A stretch of 64,000 bases of DNA from CAG-882 sp050874385 (lineage in GTDB: Bacteria; Bacillota; Clostridia; Lachnospirales; Lachnospiraceae). Location of the stretch: NCBI GenBank assembly GCA_050874385.1, contig JBNMKO010000001.1, positions 62,001-126,000 on the forward strand. Direction: 5' to 3'. Of the stretch, positions 42,447-51,757 are shown piece by piece. The position numbers and the translations under genes are program-made. The stretch's first letter is position 1. Each line of letters starts with the position of its first letter. The notes under the pieces were generated by a model. That model was not told where the DNA came from and did no database searches. It saw nothing but the letters and a program-made list of their open reading frames with translations.

Positions 42447-42576
42447 TTATAGATGAGCAATTATGAAAAACTGCACAGAAATAAAGGATATCTGTTTAAA
42501 TTTAAAATAGATTTCAAGAGAAATATTCTTATATACAAATAAATTTGTGTAATATTTTAAATTTGCCCATTTATAG
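42447..42576. repeat. MITE-like repeat, copy 2 (130 bp)
   Basis: Ends TTATAGATGAGCAA (42447-42460) and TTGCCCATTTATAG (42563-42576) match the family's terminal repeats with a few changes. The interior, including TTTAAATTTAAAATAGATTT and GTAATATTTTAAATTTG, is nearly identical to copy 1. No target duplication is evident, suggesting an older copy. It lies about 90 bp upstream of the membrane-protein gene at 42665. Confidence 0.75.
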
Positions 42577-42664
42577 ATTGATATACATTTTGACTACACA
42601 ACAAAATATTATTTGTGCTGTTATTAAATGTGTGACAGGACAGATTGGGAACGGGGGGATTAGG

Positions 42665-43459
42665 ATGGAAAATAGTGGCGAAGCGAAGTTTGATGTGCGG
42701 GAATTTTTTGAAAAATATCGGAAGAATTTTATGATTGTTGGGGCGGTTATTGTCGGATTGCTTATGTTATTTTATCTGTATCAATTTTTTAGACCGGGTA
42801 GATGGTATTATGGCACATTTATGTACAAAAAGGGTGATACTTTTGAGGGAACGGGAGATGGTGTCAAGTATTCGATAACGGTTAAACATTCGGATGACAA
42901 CAACAGTGCAGATGTAATATTTACTATCGATGGAGTACAGAAAAATTATCATATAGACGGAATAAATCATCTTAGGAATGTAAGGATATATGTTGATGGC
43001 AACCTCCGTTTTCAGGGAAGAGTAGAACATAATGACGGAGGATATATGTTTTTTTCGGATAGTTCGGATGATGAATATATCAATGGTGTTGAAAACGGAA
43101 TTTATGCCTCTTGGCCTGATGAAAATAAAACAAATGTTAGTGACAATGATATTGTCGCAAGCGGCACAGAAGAACATAATGTCAAATTTCCATCGGATAG
43201 TTGGATTTTCAGTTTGGCTTCAGGAAAATATACTATACGTGGAAATGTATACATGCTTGCAATATTGATATTTGTTTTGGCGATATTGGCGATAGATATT
43301 GTTTTTCCAAAATTTTTCTTTCTTATAGAGTATGGATTTGCGGTGAATGACCCCGAACCGAGTGATTTTTATCTTGTAGGTCAGAAAATTGCAAGAGTTT
43401 TGATGGGTATTGCTTGTGTGGTTCTCGTATTTTTGAGCCTTTCAGATTATTTAAGATGA
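42665..43459 (+). CDS. Membrane protein of unknown function
   Basis: A 264-residue protein. One membrane segment near residues 21-43 (FMIVGAVIVGLLMLFYLYQF), an extracytoplasmic beta-rich region of about 130 residues, a segment near 190-215 (MLAILIFVLAILAIDIVF) and a final one (LMGIACVVLVFLSL). ATG at 42665 is chosen for its GGGGGGA site; the longer frame to 42545 overlaps MITE copy 2. No family recognised. It precedes the secreted nuclease lipoprotein by 157 bp, but no functional link can be shown. Confidence 0.6.
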   Translation: MENSGEAKFDVREFFEKYRKNFMIVGAVIVGLLMLFYLYQFFRPGRWYYGTFMYKKGDTFEGTGDGVKYSITVKHSDDNNSADVIFTIDGVQKNYHIDGINHLRNVRIYVDGNLRFQGRVEHNDGGYMFFSDSSDDEYINGVENGIYASWPDENKTNVSDNDIVASGTEEHNVKFPSDSWIFSLASGKYTIRGNVYMLAILIFVLAILAIDIVFPKFFFLIEYGFAVNDPEPSDFYLVGQKIARVLMGIACVVLVFLSLSDYLR

Positions 43460-43616
43460 TTGGTAAATTTGCAGGAGGAAAAGTGTGAACGTAAAATAAG
43501 CAAAAATTGTGAAACAGTTAATCGAATATTCACAATCCGCTTATCTATTTGCTCATAACAATATTTTCTAATATAGAGGCTAATATTTTTAAATTTGTAA
43601 AAGGAAGTGCAGAAAA

Positions 43617-44792
43617 ATGAATAAAATTATAAGAAAACATATTGCTGGATTTGGAAAAATCAAAAATTCCTTGTTGATATTTTGGGCGGTTGTGGTTTTT
43701 GCCGTAACAGGATGCGACAGTGCAGACCATGGTACAGATTTAGACGGGCAGACTTACCAAAGTACGACTGGAGTTGACATTGCCACACAGCAGGCAAGCG
43801 GGCAGGACAGCGCGGTACAGGAAACACAGGAATTACCGGAAAATAAGGCAGAAGCGGACTCGAATGTCGGTCAGATACAAGATGACCAACCGCTTTCAAG
43901 TGACGACCTTCTGATAGATGTAAGTGCTCTTTCTATACCCGATTACAGCGGCACTGATTTTTACATAGTAAATGACAATGTTCCTTTTTTTGATGACAGA
44001 TTAAGAAATTACACAGGTGACAATTTTATCTACCTTTCGGAGCTTGACGGGCTTGGAAGATGCGGAACTTGTATAGGGCTGTTCTCCAACTCGACACTTC
44101 CGACAGAGGCAAGGGGAGAGATTGGCCATATCAAGCCAAGCGGTTGGCATACCGCAAAGTACGATAAGTCGGTTATATCGGAGATGTATCTGTACAACAG
44201 ATGCCACCTTCTCATGTACGCCGTTTCGGGATTGAATGATGACACGAGAAATCTTATCACCGGGACAAGACAGTTCAATCTTGATATGTTGGAGCTTGAA
44301 AATCAAGTTTTGGATACGTTGAAGTACGATGAGAGCGCAAGGCTTTTATACAGGGTGACACCGCTTTTTGAGGGAGATAATCTTGTGGCAAAAGGTGTTT
44401 TAATGGAGGCTATGTGCCTTGGGGACGAGGACGGACTTAGCTTTTGTATGTTCATATACAATGTGCAGGACGGAATTGTCATAGACTATGCGACAGGTGA
44501 GAGCGCCCTTGCGGATGAAGGCGCGAACGTTACAACCTCTACAGAGACAGCGACGGAAGTTTCCGATAAAGCTTCCAATGCAGATACAACAAAAGAAAGC
44601 GGGCAGCAGGTTGGAGATAATGACACGCAGTCCACAACAGATTATGTTGTAAATACCAGTTCAAAGAAATTTCACTATACATGGTGCTCGTCGGTTGAGA
44701 AAATTAAGTCTGAAAACCGGCTTGATTATAGCGGAACAAGGGATGAGCTCATAGATATGGGGTATGAGCCTTGCGGAAAATGTGAGCCGTAG
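43617..44792 (+). CDS. Secreted DNA/RNA non-specific endonuclease lipoprotein
   Basis: A 391-residue exported nuclease. The signal peptide ends in a lipobox (FAVTGC near residue 33), followed by a long acidic, Gln/Asp-rich linker. The nuclease domain (about 120-290) matches the EndA/NucA beta-beta-alpha-metal family: GLGRCGTCIGLFS, GEIGHIKPSGWHTAKYD, and YLYNRCHLLMY, where N-R-C-H stands in for the D-R-G-H histidine motif, with the downstream metal-binding asparagine in LITGTRQFN. The last 50 residues (NTSSKKFHYTWCSSVEKI...GYEPCGKCEP) form a small Cys-rich Ada-like zinc module common on such nucleases. Likely degrades external nucleic acid for uptake or nutrition. Confidence 0.85.
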   Translation: MNKIIRKHIAGFGKIKNSLLIFWAVVVFAVTGCDSADHGTDLDGQTYQSTTGVDIATQQASGQDSAVQETQELPENKAEADSNVGQIQDDQPLSSDDLLIDVSALSIPDYSGTDFYIVNDNVPFFDDRLRNYTGDNFIYLSELDGLGRCGTCIGLFSNSTLPTEARGEIGHIKPSGWHTAKYDKSVISEMYLYNRCHLLMYAVSGLNDDTRNLITGTRQFNLDMLELENQVLDTLKYDESARLLYRVTPLFEGDNLVAKGVLMEAMCLGDEDGLSFCMFIYNVQDGIVIDYATGESALADEGANVTTSTETATEVSDKASNADTTKESGQQVGDNDTQSTTDYVVNTSSKKFHYTWCSSVEKIKSENRLDYSGTRDELIDMGYEPCGKCEP

Positions 44793-44806
44793 GGTAGGTA
44801 AATAAG

Positions 44807-44843
44807 AAAAAGCAAGGAGGCGGTAAGTCATCCTTGCTTTTTT
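44807..44843. terminator. Bidirectional terminator
   Basis: AAAAAGCAAGGA (44807-44818) and TCCTTGCTTTTTT (44831-44843), perfect arms with a 12-nt loop and flanking A/T runs, between the converging nuclease and chemoreceptor genes. Confidence 0.8.
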
Positions 44844-44879
44844 GTCTGCTACAAGAAAATAATAGCAATCAATATATTT

Positions 44880-46919
44880 TTATAACTTGAAGCGTTTTAT
44901 AAGCTCTGTGAGTACGGTTGCCTGTGCGGCAAGTTCCTCGGATGTGGCTGAACTTTCCTGCGCTGTGGCGGAAGTGTCCTGAACTGCCTGGGCTATGCTG
45001 TCGATGCCCTCCTGCATCTGTTTCATATTCTGCTCCTGTTCAACGGAGAGGTCAGCGGTATGTGTTACCATTGTGCTGACATTGTCAATACCTGATACAA
45101 CAGTTTCAAGTGTATCTGTCACCTGATTTGCAAGTGTGACACCTTTTTCAATCTCAGCGATGGAAACGCTGATAAGCTGTTTGGTTGTGGCTGCCGCCTC
45201 GGAACTTTGTGTTGCGAGAGTGCCTATCTCGGATGCCACAACAGCAAAGCCTCGTCCTGCCTCACCCGCTCTTGCCGCCTCGATTGATGCGTTGAGTGAG
45301 AGAAGATTTGTCTGGTCTGCAATTTCTTCAATCGTATGTATAATGCTGACAACCTGATTTGATGTCTCGCTGATTTTCTGCATTGCGTCAAGCATATCTT
45401 TCATCTGTGATTTGCTGCTGTCAGCTAGGGCAGTGACTTTCTTTGCCTCGGATGCACAGTTTAGAGCGTCTTCTTTACTTGTACGCAGTTCAGTGACAAT
45501 GCTGTCCGTTGTTGCGACAAGCTCCTCGACGGAGGCCGCCTGGTTAGTAGCGCCCTCGGCGAGGGTCTGCGCAGCCCTTGCAAGGTCGTCCGAGCCGGTG
45601 GAAACCTGATTGGAGCTTTTGGTTATACCTGTCATAATCTCCGTCAATGATGAGGAAATATTTAAAAGTGCATCCTTAATCTTGCTGAAATCTCCTGTGT
45701 ATTCCTGCTTCAAGGAAATTGAAAGCGTGCCGTCTGCCATGTCGGAGAGTACTTGTGATACTTCGTCAATGTATGCAATGTAGACCTTTAGGCGGGCGAC
45801 GGTCTGCTGTATGGAGTGTCCAAGTTCACCTATCTCATCGTTGCTTGTGACCTCAAGCTGAACATCAAGGTTTCCGTCAGCGAGCTCCTTTGCGGCAATA
45901 TCAAGTGTCTCGATAGGCTTTGTGATTGAAGCGGAGACAGTTTTGATTGCAACAAATATGATACCTACACCTATTGTAAATATGATAACCATTGCAATTA
46001 TCATTCGGACAAGGCTCTGGGAATATTCTCCCGATGAAAGACTGCTGAACACTACATATCCGGTGTCATCTATCGGAGTGACAAAGCCGTATTTTGTCGA
46101 GCCGTTTATACTGTATTTTACAAAGCCGTCCTTTCCCGATGACACAAGATTTGTCACATTGGAGGAGATATCAAGGCTTCCGAGCGACTTCTGGATAAGT
46201 GAGCTGTCCGGGTGATATATGATAGTTCCGTCGGAAGCTGTCATTATCACATAGCCTGTATCACCTATGGTACATTGGCTTAAAATTTCGCCGACATGTG
46301 CGAGTGACAGGTCAAGTCCTGCCATGCCGATAACCTTTCCGGATTTGCTGTCTATCACAGGAGCGGCGGCGCTCACGATGGTCTGACCTGTGCTGGCATC
46401 AATGTAAGGCTTTGTGAGCATAGGCGATTTTGTCTGTGCAACGGAATACCATTCGCGCGATGTTATCTCAAATTCTGAACCGCTTGTGTAGCCGTCGGAC
46501 TGTGTTAGTACATTTGCCTTGATGGACGCAATCCATACAGCCATTATATTGTCTGAGTCCTCCTGCTGCATATTTACCATGTACTGGAGCACGGAAGAAT
46601 AGTCATTGGCTTGTGTGATACTGTGGGTGGCATCTGCATCTGCGATTGTGTTTAACACTTGTGGATTTACAGACAAATGACTTACTGATTTTAGATATTG
46701 CTGAAAAAATGTGTTTAACTCGTTTGAGGCTGACTGCGATTCAAGTGTCAGCTCCCTCTCATTGGAGGTGTCGAGCTGTATCTTGACGATGACAGCCATG
46801 ATGATAGCCACCACAAGGAAGATAACACAAGTAGGAGTTCCTATGTGTGAGGCTATCTTTTTTGAAATCTTTTCTTTTTTGATTTGTTGCTCAATTAGCG
46901 AGCGTGGTGTTTCTTTCAT
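44880..46919 (-). CDS. Methyl-accepting chemotaxis protein (dCache sensor)
   Basis: A 679-residue chemoreceptor. Membrane helix 1 (TPTCVIFLVVAIIMAVIV), a double-Cache extracytoplasmic ligand domain (residues ~55-310; YTSGSEFEITSREWYSVAQ, IDASTGQTIVSAAAPVI, MAGLDLSLAHVGEIL), helix 2 (IAMVIIFTIGVGIIFVAI), HAMP, and the signalling tip ADQTNLLSLNASIEAARAGE. The dCache blocks resemble those that bind amino acids or small organic acids, but specificity cannot be read. An upstream sigma-28-like promoter fits chemotaxis regulation. A shared terminator lies past its 3' end. Confidence 0.93.
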   Translation of the reverse strand: MKETPRSLIEQQIKKEKISKKIASHIGTPTCVIFLVVAIIMAVIVKIQLDTSNERELTLESQSASNELNTFFQQYLKSVSHLSVNPQVLNTIADADATHSITQANDYSSVLQYMVNMQQEDSDNIMAVWIASIKANVLTQSDGYTSGSEFEITSREWYSVAQTKSPMLTKPYIDASTGQTIVSAAAPVIDSKSGKVIGMAGLDLSLAHVGEILSQCTIGDTGYVIMTASDGTIIYHPDSSLIQKSLGSLDISSNVTNLVSSGKDGFVKYSINGSTKYGFVTPIDDTGYVVFSSLSSGEYSQSLVRMIIAMVIIFTIGVGIIFVAIKTVSASITKPIETLDIAAKELADGNLDVQLEVTSNDEIGELGHSIQQTVARLKVYIAYIDEVSQVLSDMADGTLSISLKQEYTGDFSKIKDALLNISSSLTEIMTGITKSSNQVSTGSDDLARAAQTLAEGATNQAASVEELVATTDSIVTELRTSKEDALNCASEAKKVTALADSSKSQMKDMLDAMQKISETSNQVVSIIHTIEEIADQTNLLSLNASIEAARAGEAGRGFAVVASEIGTLATQSSEAAATTKQLISVSIAEIEKGVTLANQVTDTLETVVSGIDNVSTMVTHTADLSVEQEQNMKQMQEGIDSIAQAVQDTSATAQESSATSEELAAQATVLTELIKRFKL

Positions 46920-46988
46920 TTTAAGTCCACCTTTCTTTTGCTGATATTTAATATAGTCCGCTGAAAATTGATAAATAATCGCGATGCC

Positions 46989-47015
46989 TTATCGGAAACG
47001 GCAGTTGACAATTCA
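46989..47015 (-). promoter_or_regulatory. SigD (sigma-28)-like promoter for the chemoreceptor
   Basis: Read on the minus strand: TGAA (47012-47015), 15-nt spacer, TCCGATAA (46989-46996), one mismatch in each part from TAAA-N15-GCCGATAA, with a leader of about 60 nt. On the plus strand a possible SigA promoter TTGACA (47005)/TATACC (47027) points towards GH127 over 330 bp away. The rest of 46920-47375 holds nothing recognisable. Confidence 0.55.
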
Positions 47016-47375
47016 GGTGAAAACATTATACCACATATTATTTTTTAAAAGAAGTGCAAATGGTCTTGAAATTATGCAAAATTAAAAATCTAACCTTTTT
47101 TCACTTTTTGCCGTGTTTTTTGCATGTACTATTTTTATGTAAAATGATACTATATAGTTACTGTGTGGCATGGGAGTGCATGTGGCAGTTATTAGTGTGA
47201 AAATATATTTAAGGCAGAACATTGTCTAAATTGTATTGCCATTTCACAATATTTAAATATGGCTGGATTAATGGAAAAACTGTAAAAAGCATGTTTTTCG
47301 TTGATATTTGTGCCATTAAGAGCAGCATTGGGATTAGTGTGAAACAGAAATATAAGTAAATTTGGAGGGAATAAA

Positions 47376-49523
47376 ATGCAGTACGCAAAACCATTATCAC
47401 TTAGGGATGTCAAGGTGGATGACAAGTTCTGGAAGGAAAAGATGGAGCTTGTCAGAAATGAGGTTATTCCATACCAGTGGGATGCGCTCAATGACCGCGT
47501 TGAGGGGGCGGCACCGAGCTTCTGTATGAGAAATTTCAAGGTGGCGGGAAAGATTACAAAGGCAAGGCGTGAGCTTGGCGAAAAGTATCAGGAGAAGATA
47601 TGGCCGCTTGACACCTTTGAGACGCTTCCGCAGGATATGGAGCACATGGAGGACAGATTTTACGGCTTCCTTTTTCAGGACAGCGATTTTTCAAAATGGA
47701 TTGAGGCGGTTGCCTACTCGCTAACACAGCACCCGGATGAGGAGCTTGAGCGCATAGCCGACGGCGCAATCGACATTGTTTGTGCGGCACAGCAGGATAA
47801 CGGGTATCTTGATACATACTATATAATCAATGATATGTCAAAAGTGTTCACGAACCTTCGTGACAACCATGAGCTTTACTGCTTCGGGCATCTGACCGAG
47901 GGCGCGGTTGCATATTACGAGGCGACAGGAAAGGATAAGCTTCTAAATGCGGCGCGCTGCTTTGCGGATTACATTTATGACTGTTTTGGAAATGAGGATG
48001 GCAAGAAAAAGGGCTATCCGGGACATGAGATTGCCGAGATGGCACTTATGCGCCTATATGATGTGACAGGCGAGGAAAAATATAAGGAGCTTTCTGAGTT
48101 TTTCATAAATCAGAGGGGTACAAGACCGTATTATTTTGACGGTGAACACCCGGAGGTCGTAAAGAAAGGACATGAGGACGAGCTTCGCCATTCATATCAT
48201 CAGGCACATCTTCCTGTGCGCGAGCAGGACGAGGCTGTGGGACATTCTGTGCGCGCCGTGTATCTGTATTCGGGAATGGCTGACGTGGCAATGGTTGACG
48301 GCGATGAGGCGCTCTATAACGCATGTCTTAAATTGTGGGATAACATAACACAGAAGAAAATGTATGTTACGGGCGGAATAGGTGCGACGCATCTTGGCGA
48401 GGCATTCTCGTTCAATTATGATTTGCCAAATGACACAGCCTACTCGGAGACATGTGCCGCGATAGGACTTGTATTTTTTGCCAGAAGAATGTTGCAGATA
48501 AAGCCCGAAAGACGCTTTGCGGACGTTATGGAGCGCGCTTTATACAATACGGTGCTTGCGGGAATGGCAGCCGACGGAAAGAGCTTTTTCTATGTAAATC
48601 CGCTTGAGGTTTATCCTAAGGCATGCCACGAGGACGCGAGAAAATTCCATGTAAAGTCAGTCCGCCAGAAATGGTTTGGCTGCGCGTGCTGTCCGCCGAA
48701 CATCGCAAGACTTTTGAGCTCGCTTGCAATGTATGCCTACACTGAGAATGACGATACACTTTTTGCACATCTTTTTGTGGGAGGAAATGTAAAAAAATAT
48801 GTCGGACAGACGGGAGACTGTGACGCAGCAAATGATGAGAACAGTGCGTCAAAGAAATGTATGAGCTTTTATGTGACGACGGATATGCCTTGGCAGGGAA
48901 CTACGGTGTACAGCAGCACTAACGAGGAGCCTGTTCACGGCACTCTTGCAATTCGTGTTCCTGAGTGGAGTGCAAAGTTCAAGGTTAGCGGTGTGACGGG
49001 GGAACTCGATGAGAGTACAGCACAGCTTAAAGACGGTTATTTATACATAACACGCGACTGGAAAAAGGGCGACGAGGTGAAGCTTGAACTCTCTATGGAG
49101 ACAGAGTTCATCGCGGCAAACAATGAGGTTCGCGAGGACATGAATAAGACGGCGTTAAGAAGAGGTCCGTTCATTTACTGCCTTGAGGAGACTGACAACG
49201 GTGCACAGCTTCACAAATTGAGAGTGAATGCTGCCGCACAGCCGGAAGAAATCATGCTCAACATTGCAGGGGATGATGTGGTGGCAATAAGGATTGACGG
49301 AAAAAGAATGGCAGATTTAAATGGAACTGCGACTGCTGACAAAGACGTGCAGACAAGCGTCATAGGAAATTTGGATGCGTCACGGTCTGTTGAAGCACCT
49401 TTGTACAGCACACTCAAAAAGCCACAGTATGAGGATGTAAAGCTCACCTATGTTCCTTATTATGCGTGGAATAACCGCGGCGAGGGAGAGATGAGTGTGT
49501 GGGTGAATTATGATTTTGAGTGA
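47376..49523 (+). CDS. GH127 beta-L-arabinofuranosidase family protein
   Basis: A 715-residue glycoside hydrolase of family 127 (formerly DUF1680), related to Bifidobacterium HypBA1, which releases beta-linked L-arabinofuranose from plant glycoproteins and pectic side chains. The key residues are all visible with HypBA1-like spacing: acid/base E342 in LGEAFSFNYD, zinc ligands E358 and C360 in SETCAA (16 residues later, as in HypBA1), and the nucleophile/zinc cysteines C438 and C439 in WFGCACCPPNIARLL. An alpha/alpha-barrel core precedes C-terminal beta domains. There is no signal peptide, so it acts on imported oligosaccharides. Start has TTGGAGGG. No transporter is adjacent. Confidence 0.92.
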   Translation: MQYAKPLSLRDVKVDDKFWKEKMELVRNEVIPYQWDALNDRVEGAAPSFCMRNFKVAGKITKARRELGEKYQEKIWPLDTFETLPQDMEHMEDRFYGFLFQDSDFSKWIEAVAYSLTQHPDEELERIADGAIDIVCAAQQDNGYLDTYYIINDMSKVFTNLRDNHELYCFGHLTEGAVAYYEATGKDKLLNAARCFADYIYDCFGNEDGKKKGYPGHEIAEMALMRLYDVTGEEKYKELSEFFINQRGTRPYYFDGEHPEVVKKGHEDELRHSYHQAHLPVREQDEAVGHSVRAVYLYSGMADVAMVDGDEALYNACLKLWDNITQKKMYVTGGIGATHLGEAFSFNYDLPNDTAYSETCAAIGLVFFARRMLQIKPERRFADVMERALYNTVLAGMAADGKSFFYVNPLEVYPKACHEDARKFHVKSVRQKWFGCACCPPNIARLLSSLAMYAYTENDDTLFAHLFVGGNVKKYVGQTGDCDAANDENSASKKCMSFYVTTDMPWQGTTVYSSTNEEPVHGTLAIRVPEWSAKFKVSGVTGELDESTAQLKDGYLYITRDWKKGDEVKLELSMETEFIAANNEVREDMNKTALRRGPFIYCLEETDNGAQLHKLRVNAAAQPEEIMLNIAGDDVVAIRIDGKRMADLNGTATADKDVQTSVIGNLDASRSVEAPLYSTLKKPQYEDVKLTYVPYYAWNNRGEGEMSVWVNYDFE

Positions 49524-49532
49524 ATTTAAAAA

Positions 49533-49560
49533 CTATGAATGGGCAATTATGAAAAAAATT
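49533..49560. repeat. Partial MITE-like repeat (left end only)
   Basis: CTATGAATGGGCAA followed by TTATGAAAAA matches the left end of the repeat family at 38222, 42447 and 56358; beyond this the similarity is lost and no right end is seen. Confidence 0.5.
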
Positions 49561-49576
49561 GATTTATTTTTGCCAT

Positions 49577-49622
49577 AAAAAAGAATAGAGGAATGAGGAA
49601 CAGCCTATGCAGCTATTCTTTT
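49577..49622 (+). terminator. Possible terminator after GH127
   Basis: AAAAAAGAATAG (49577-49588) pairs with CTATTCTTTT (49613-49622) around a 24-nt loop. The remainder of 49524-49777 carries a short stretch readable as VDCNIHVIDNFEFYGYFE (about 49712-49770) with no start, possibly the tail of a lost gene. Confidence 0.5.
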
Positions 49623-49777
49623 ACAGGCATAATGGTATAAAAAGCGCAAAAGTCCATTTTTCATTACTATTTGTTCCACAGAGAGGACAACATGAAGATT
49701 ATTATATAATCTGGTCCGGGAGTCGATTGCAATATCCATGTGATTGATAATTTTGAGTTTTACGGATATTTTGAATA

Positions 49778-49824
49778 AAAAACGGGAAAAACATATTACA
49801 CTGTAAAATGTTTTTCCCGTTTTT
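49778..49824. terminator. Strong terminator after the small minus-strand gene
   Basis: AAAAACGGGAAAAACAT (49778-49794) and ATGTTTTTCCCGTTTTT (49808-49824), perfect 17-bp arms with a 13-nt loop. On the minus strand it lies just downstream of the stop at 49838. Confidence 0.85.
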
Positions 49825-49837
49825 ATCGTAAATTCAA

Positions 49838-50068
49838 TTATTTTAGAGTTTCTTTTACATCGGAAAATAACTGCATATCCTCGGCTGTAAGTTTGACATT
49901 TGTTGAAAAGTTACGTCCATCGTCTGTTGTAATGTTGACCTCTATAATTGTCCCTTCCTTTATCACATCGTTTCCAGATACCGCGCGAAGGAACATCGGA
50001 AATTTTGGATGGGCTGCGGTAAAGCGGTCCCATGATGATTTTAACTGAAATAATTTTGCTGGGTTCAT
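49838..50068 (-). CDS. Small conserved hypothetical protein
   Basis: A 76-residue cytoplasmic protein: helical start (NPAKLFQLKSSWDRFTAAHP) followed by a beta-hairpin-rich part (EGTIIEVNITTDDGRNFSTN) and a short C-terminal helix. Ribosome site AAAGGA lies before the start. A strong terminator follows, so it is a single-gene unit. I know such small proteins only as unannotated clostridial families. Confidence 0.6.
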   Translation of the reverse strand: MNPAKLFQLKSSWDRFTAAHPKFPMFLRAVSGNDVIKEGTIIEVNITTDDGRNFSTNVKLTAEDMQLFSDVKETLK

Positions 50069-50484
50069 GTTTAGTCCTTTCTGAAATTTGTGTGTTATTT
50101 TTACACTAAAATTTTAATTCAATTATTTTAACATATACATAATGTTTCGGTCAAGTGTGGTGACATTTTACAAAATCAATGCTATTAAGGGGTTCTTTGG
50201 ATTGATAGTAGGTATTGAAAGTTTAGTTGTTGCGTGAGTAGGATAAAAAGTTTTATAATGTGGACTTCTTGATTTGTTAAGGTATGGCATATAGGTGTTG
50301 TTGTAACATTATTTATTGGAGAAAAATTTTAAAGAATAATTAAATTTACTTGGAATATAGACACTGATATAGTAAGATAAATACGATAATTTTATTGTAA
50401 ATATTATAGAACATTTCTAAATAAGAGAAATCTTGTTTATTTTGGATGAGAGTAAAATTTTATGGTTTGATGAATGGAGTTATT
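50069..50484. other. AT-rich intergenic region, nothing recognised
   Basis: About 415 bp with no credible frame, repeat or RNA motif. It should contain the divergent promoters of the small minus-strand gene and of the radical SAM gene, but no clear -35/-10 pair was found. Confidence 0.4.
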
Positions 50485-51603
50485 ATGGAATGGAAATATG
50501 ATGCATCGTCATGCACGCTTTGTCCAAGGGAGTGCGGTGTGGACAGGCTTCATGGTGTGCGCGGTAGATGCGGTTGTGACAGCGATATATATGTGGCGAG
50601 GGCGGCTCTTCACATGTGGGAGGAGCCTTGCATATCAGGAGAACATGGTTCGGGGACGGTGTTTTTTTCGGGATGTCCGCTAGGATGTGTGTTCTGCCAA
50701 AATTCTAATATTGCAAATTCTAAGGTGGGGAAGAGGATTTCTGTTGAGCGTCTTTCTGAGATTTTTCTTGAACAACAGGAGCGAGGGGCACTAAACATTA
50801 ACCTTGTGACACCAACGCATTATATACCACAGATTGCGGCGGCACTTGATTTGTCGAGGCAGCAGGGCATGAGGCTTCCTGTGGTGTACAACAGCGGTGG
50901 CTATGAGAAGGTCGAGGCGCTAAAAATGCTTGATGGTCTTGTGGATATATATCTGCCGGATATGAAGTATATGTCACACGAGCTTGCAAAGAAGTACAGC
51001 AAAGCCGAGGACTACCCTGATATTGCAAAGATAGCTTTGGCAGAAATGTTCAGGCAGGTGGGAAAGTCGATGTTTGAGCTTGAAAATAAATTAGGAAATA
51101 AAAGTCAGAAACAACCAGAAAAAAATATTGTTTTTAATGGAAAAACTCAAGATATATCAGATATTGATAATGGTGCATTAAACTTTTTTGATAATGCCAA
51201 TAGTAAATCAAGGCAGGATATTGATGAAATTGTCGATGAAATAGAGGAAAATTCTGCGACAGACGAGGATGGTCTTATAATGAAGCGCGGAATGATAGTT
51301 CGCCACCTTGTGCTTCCGGGGTGTACATCTGATTCCAAAGCGGTTGTAAAGTATCTCTATGATACATACGGTGACGATATCTATATGAGCATAATGAGCC
51401 AGTATACTCCGATGCCGGAGCTAATGCCGGGTGGCAAACTTAATGCGCTTTATCCTGAGCTTGCAAGGTGCGTGACGAATGAGGAGTACGATGAGGTTGT
51501 GGATTATGCAATCGACCTTGGTGTGGAGAACGCATTTATTCAGGAGGGGGATGTGGCTAAGGACAGCTTTATACCTGATTTTGATGAGCTGTCGGGAGTG
51601 TAA
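50485..51603 (+). CDS. Radical SAM protein (PflA-like) with internal insertion
   Basis: A 372-residue radical SAM enzyme. The cluster cysteines are C64, C68 and C71 in FSGCPLGCVFCQN. An N-terminal Cys-rich lead (CTLCPRECGVDRLHGVRGRC) is typical of the PflA-like group with the CNLCPRECGVDR start, whose substrates are mostly unknown. The barrel continues through NLVTPTHYIPQI, VYNSGGYEKVE and YLPDMKYM. Residues about 200-263 are a low-complexity Asn/Asp/Lys/Glu-rich insertion interrupting the barrel before MIVRHLVLPGC, which relatives lack. ATG at 50485 follows TGGAG with 5-nt spacing; in-frame ATGs at 50446 and 50470 lack sites. The next gene is an RNA methyltransferase. Confidence 0.85.
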   Translation: MEWKYDASSCTLCPRECGVDRLHGVRGRCGCDSDIYVARAALHMWEEPCISGEHGSGTVFFSGCPLGCVFCQNSNIANSKVGKRISVERLSEIFLEQQERGALNINLVTPTHYIPQIAAALDLSRQQGMRLPVVYNSGGYEKVEALKMLDGLVDIYLPDMKYMSHELAKKYSKAEDYPDIAKIALAEMFRQVGKSMFELENKLGNKSQKQPEKNIVFNGKTQDISDIDNGALNFFDNANSKSRQDIDEIVDEIEENSATDEDGLIMKRGMIVRHLVLPGCTSDSKAVVKYLYDTYGDDIYMSIMSQYTPMPELMPGGKLNALYPELARCVTNEEYDEVVDYAIDLGVENAFIQEGDVAKDSFIPDFDELSGV

Positions 51604-51757
51604 GTCAGAAAATGTTGGCAATAGTATATTTTTTAATGCGGCGACAAGTAAACGTGTGAATATATAATTTTTGACAAAACCATGAAATTAAAGAATATAT
51701 CAAATAATAATTGTTGAGTAAGAAATATTGATTGATGGAAATTAGTGAGGAATTGGT

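Noticed and set aside
42577..42583. Target duplication for MITE copy 2
   Set aside because: The seven bases on each side (AATTACA and ATTGATA) do not match, unlike copies 1 and 3.
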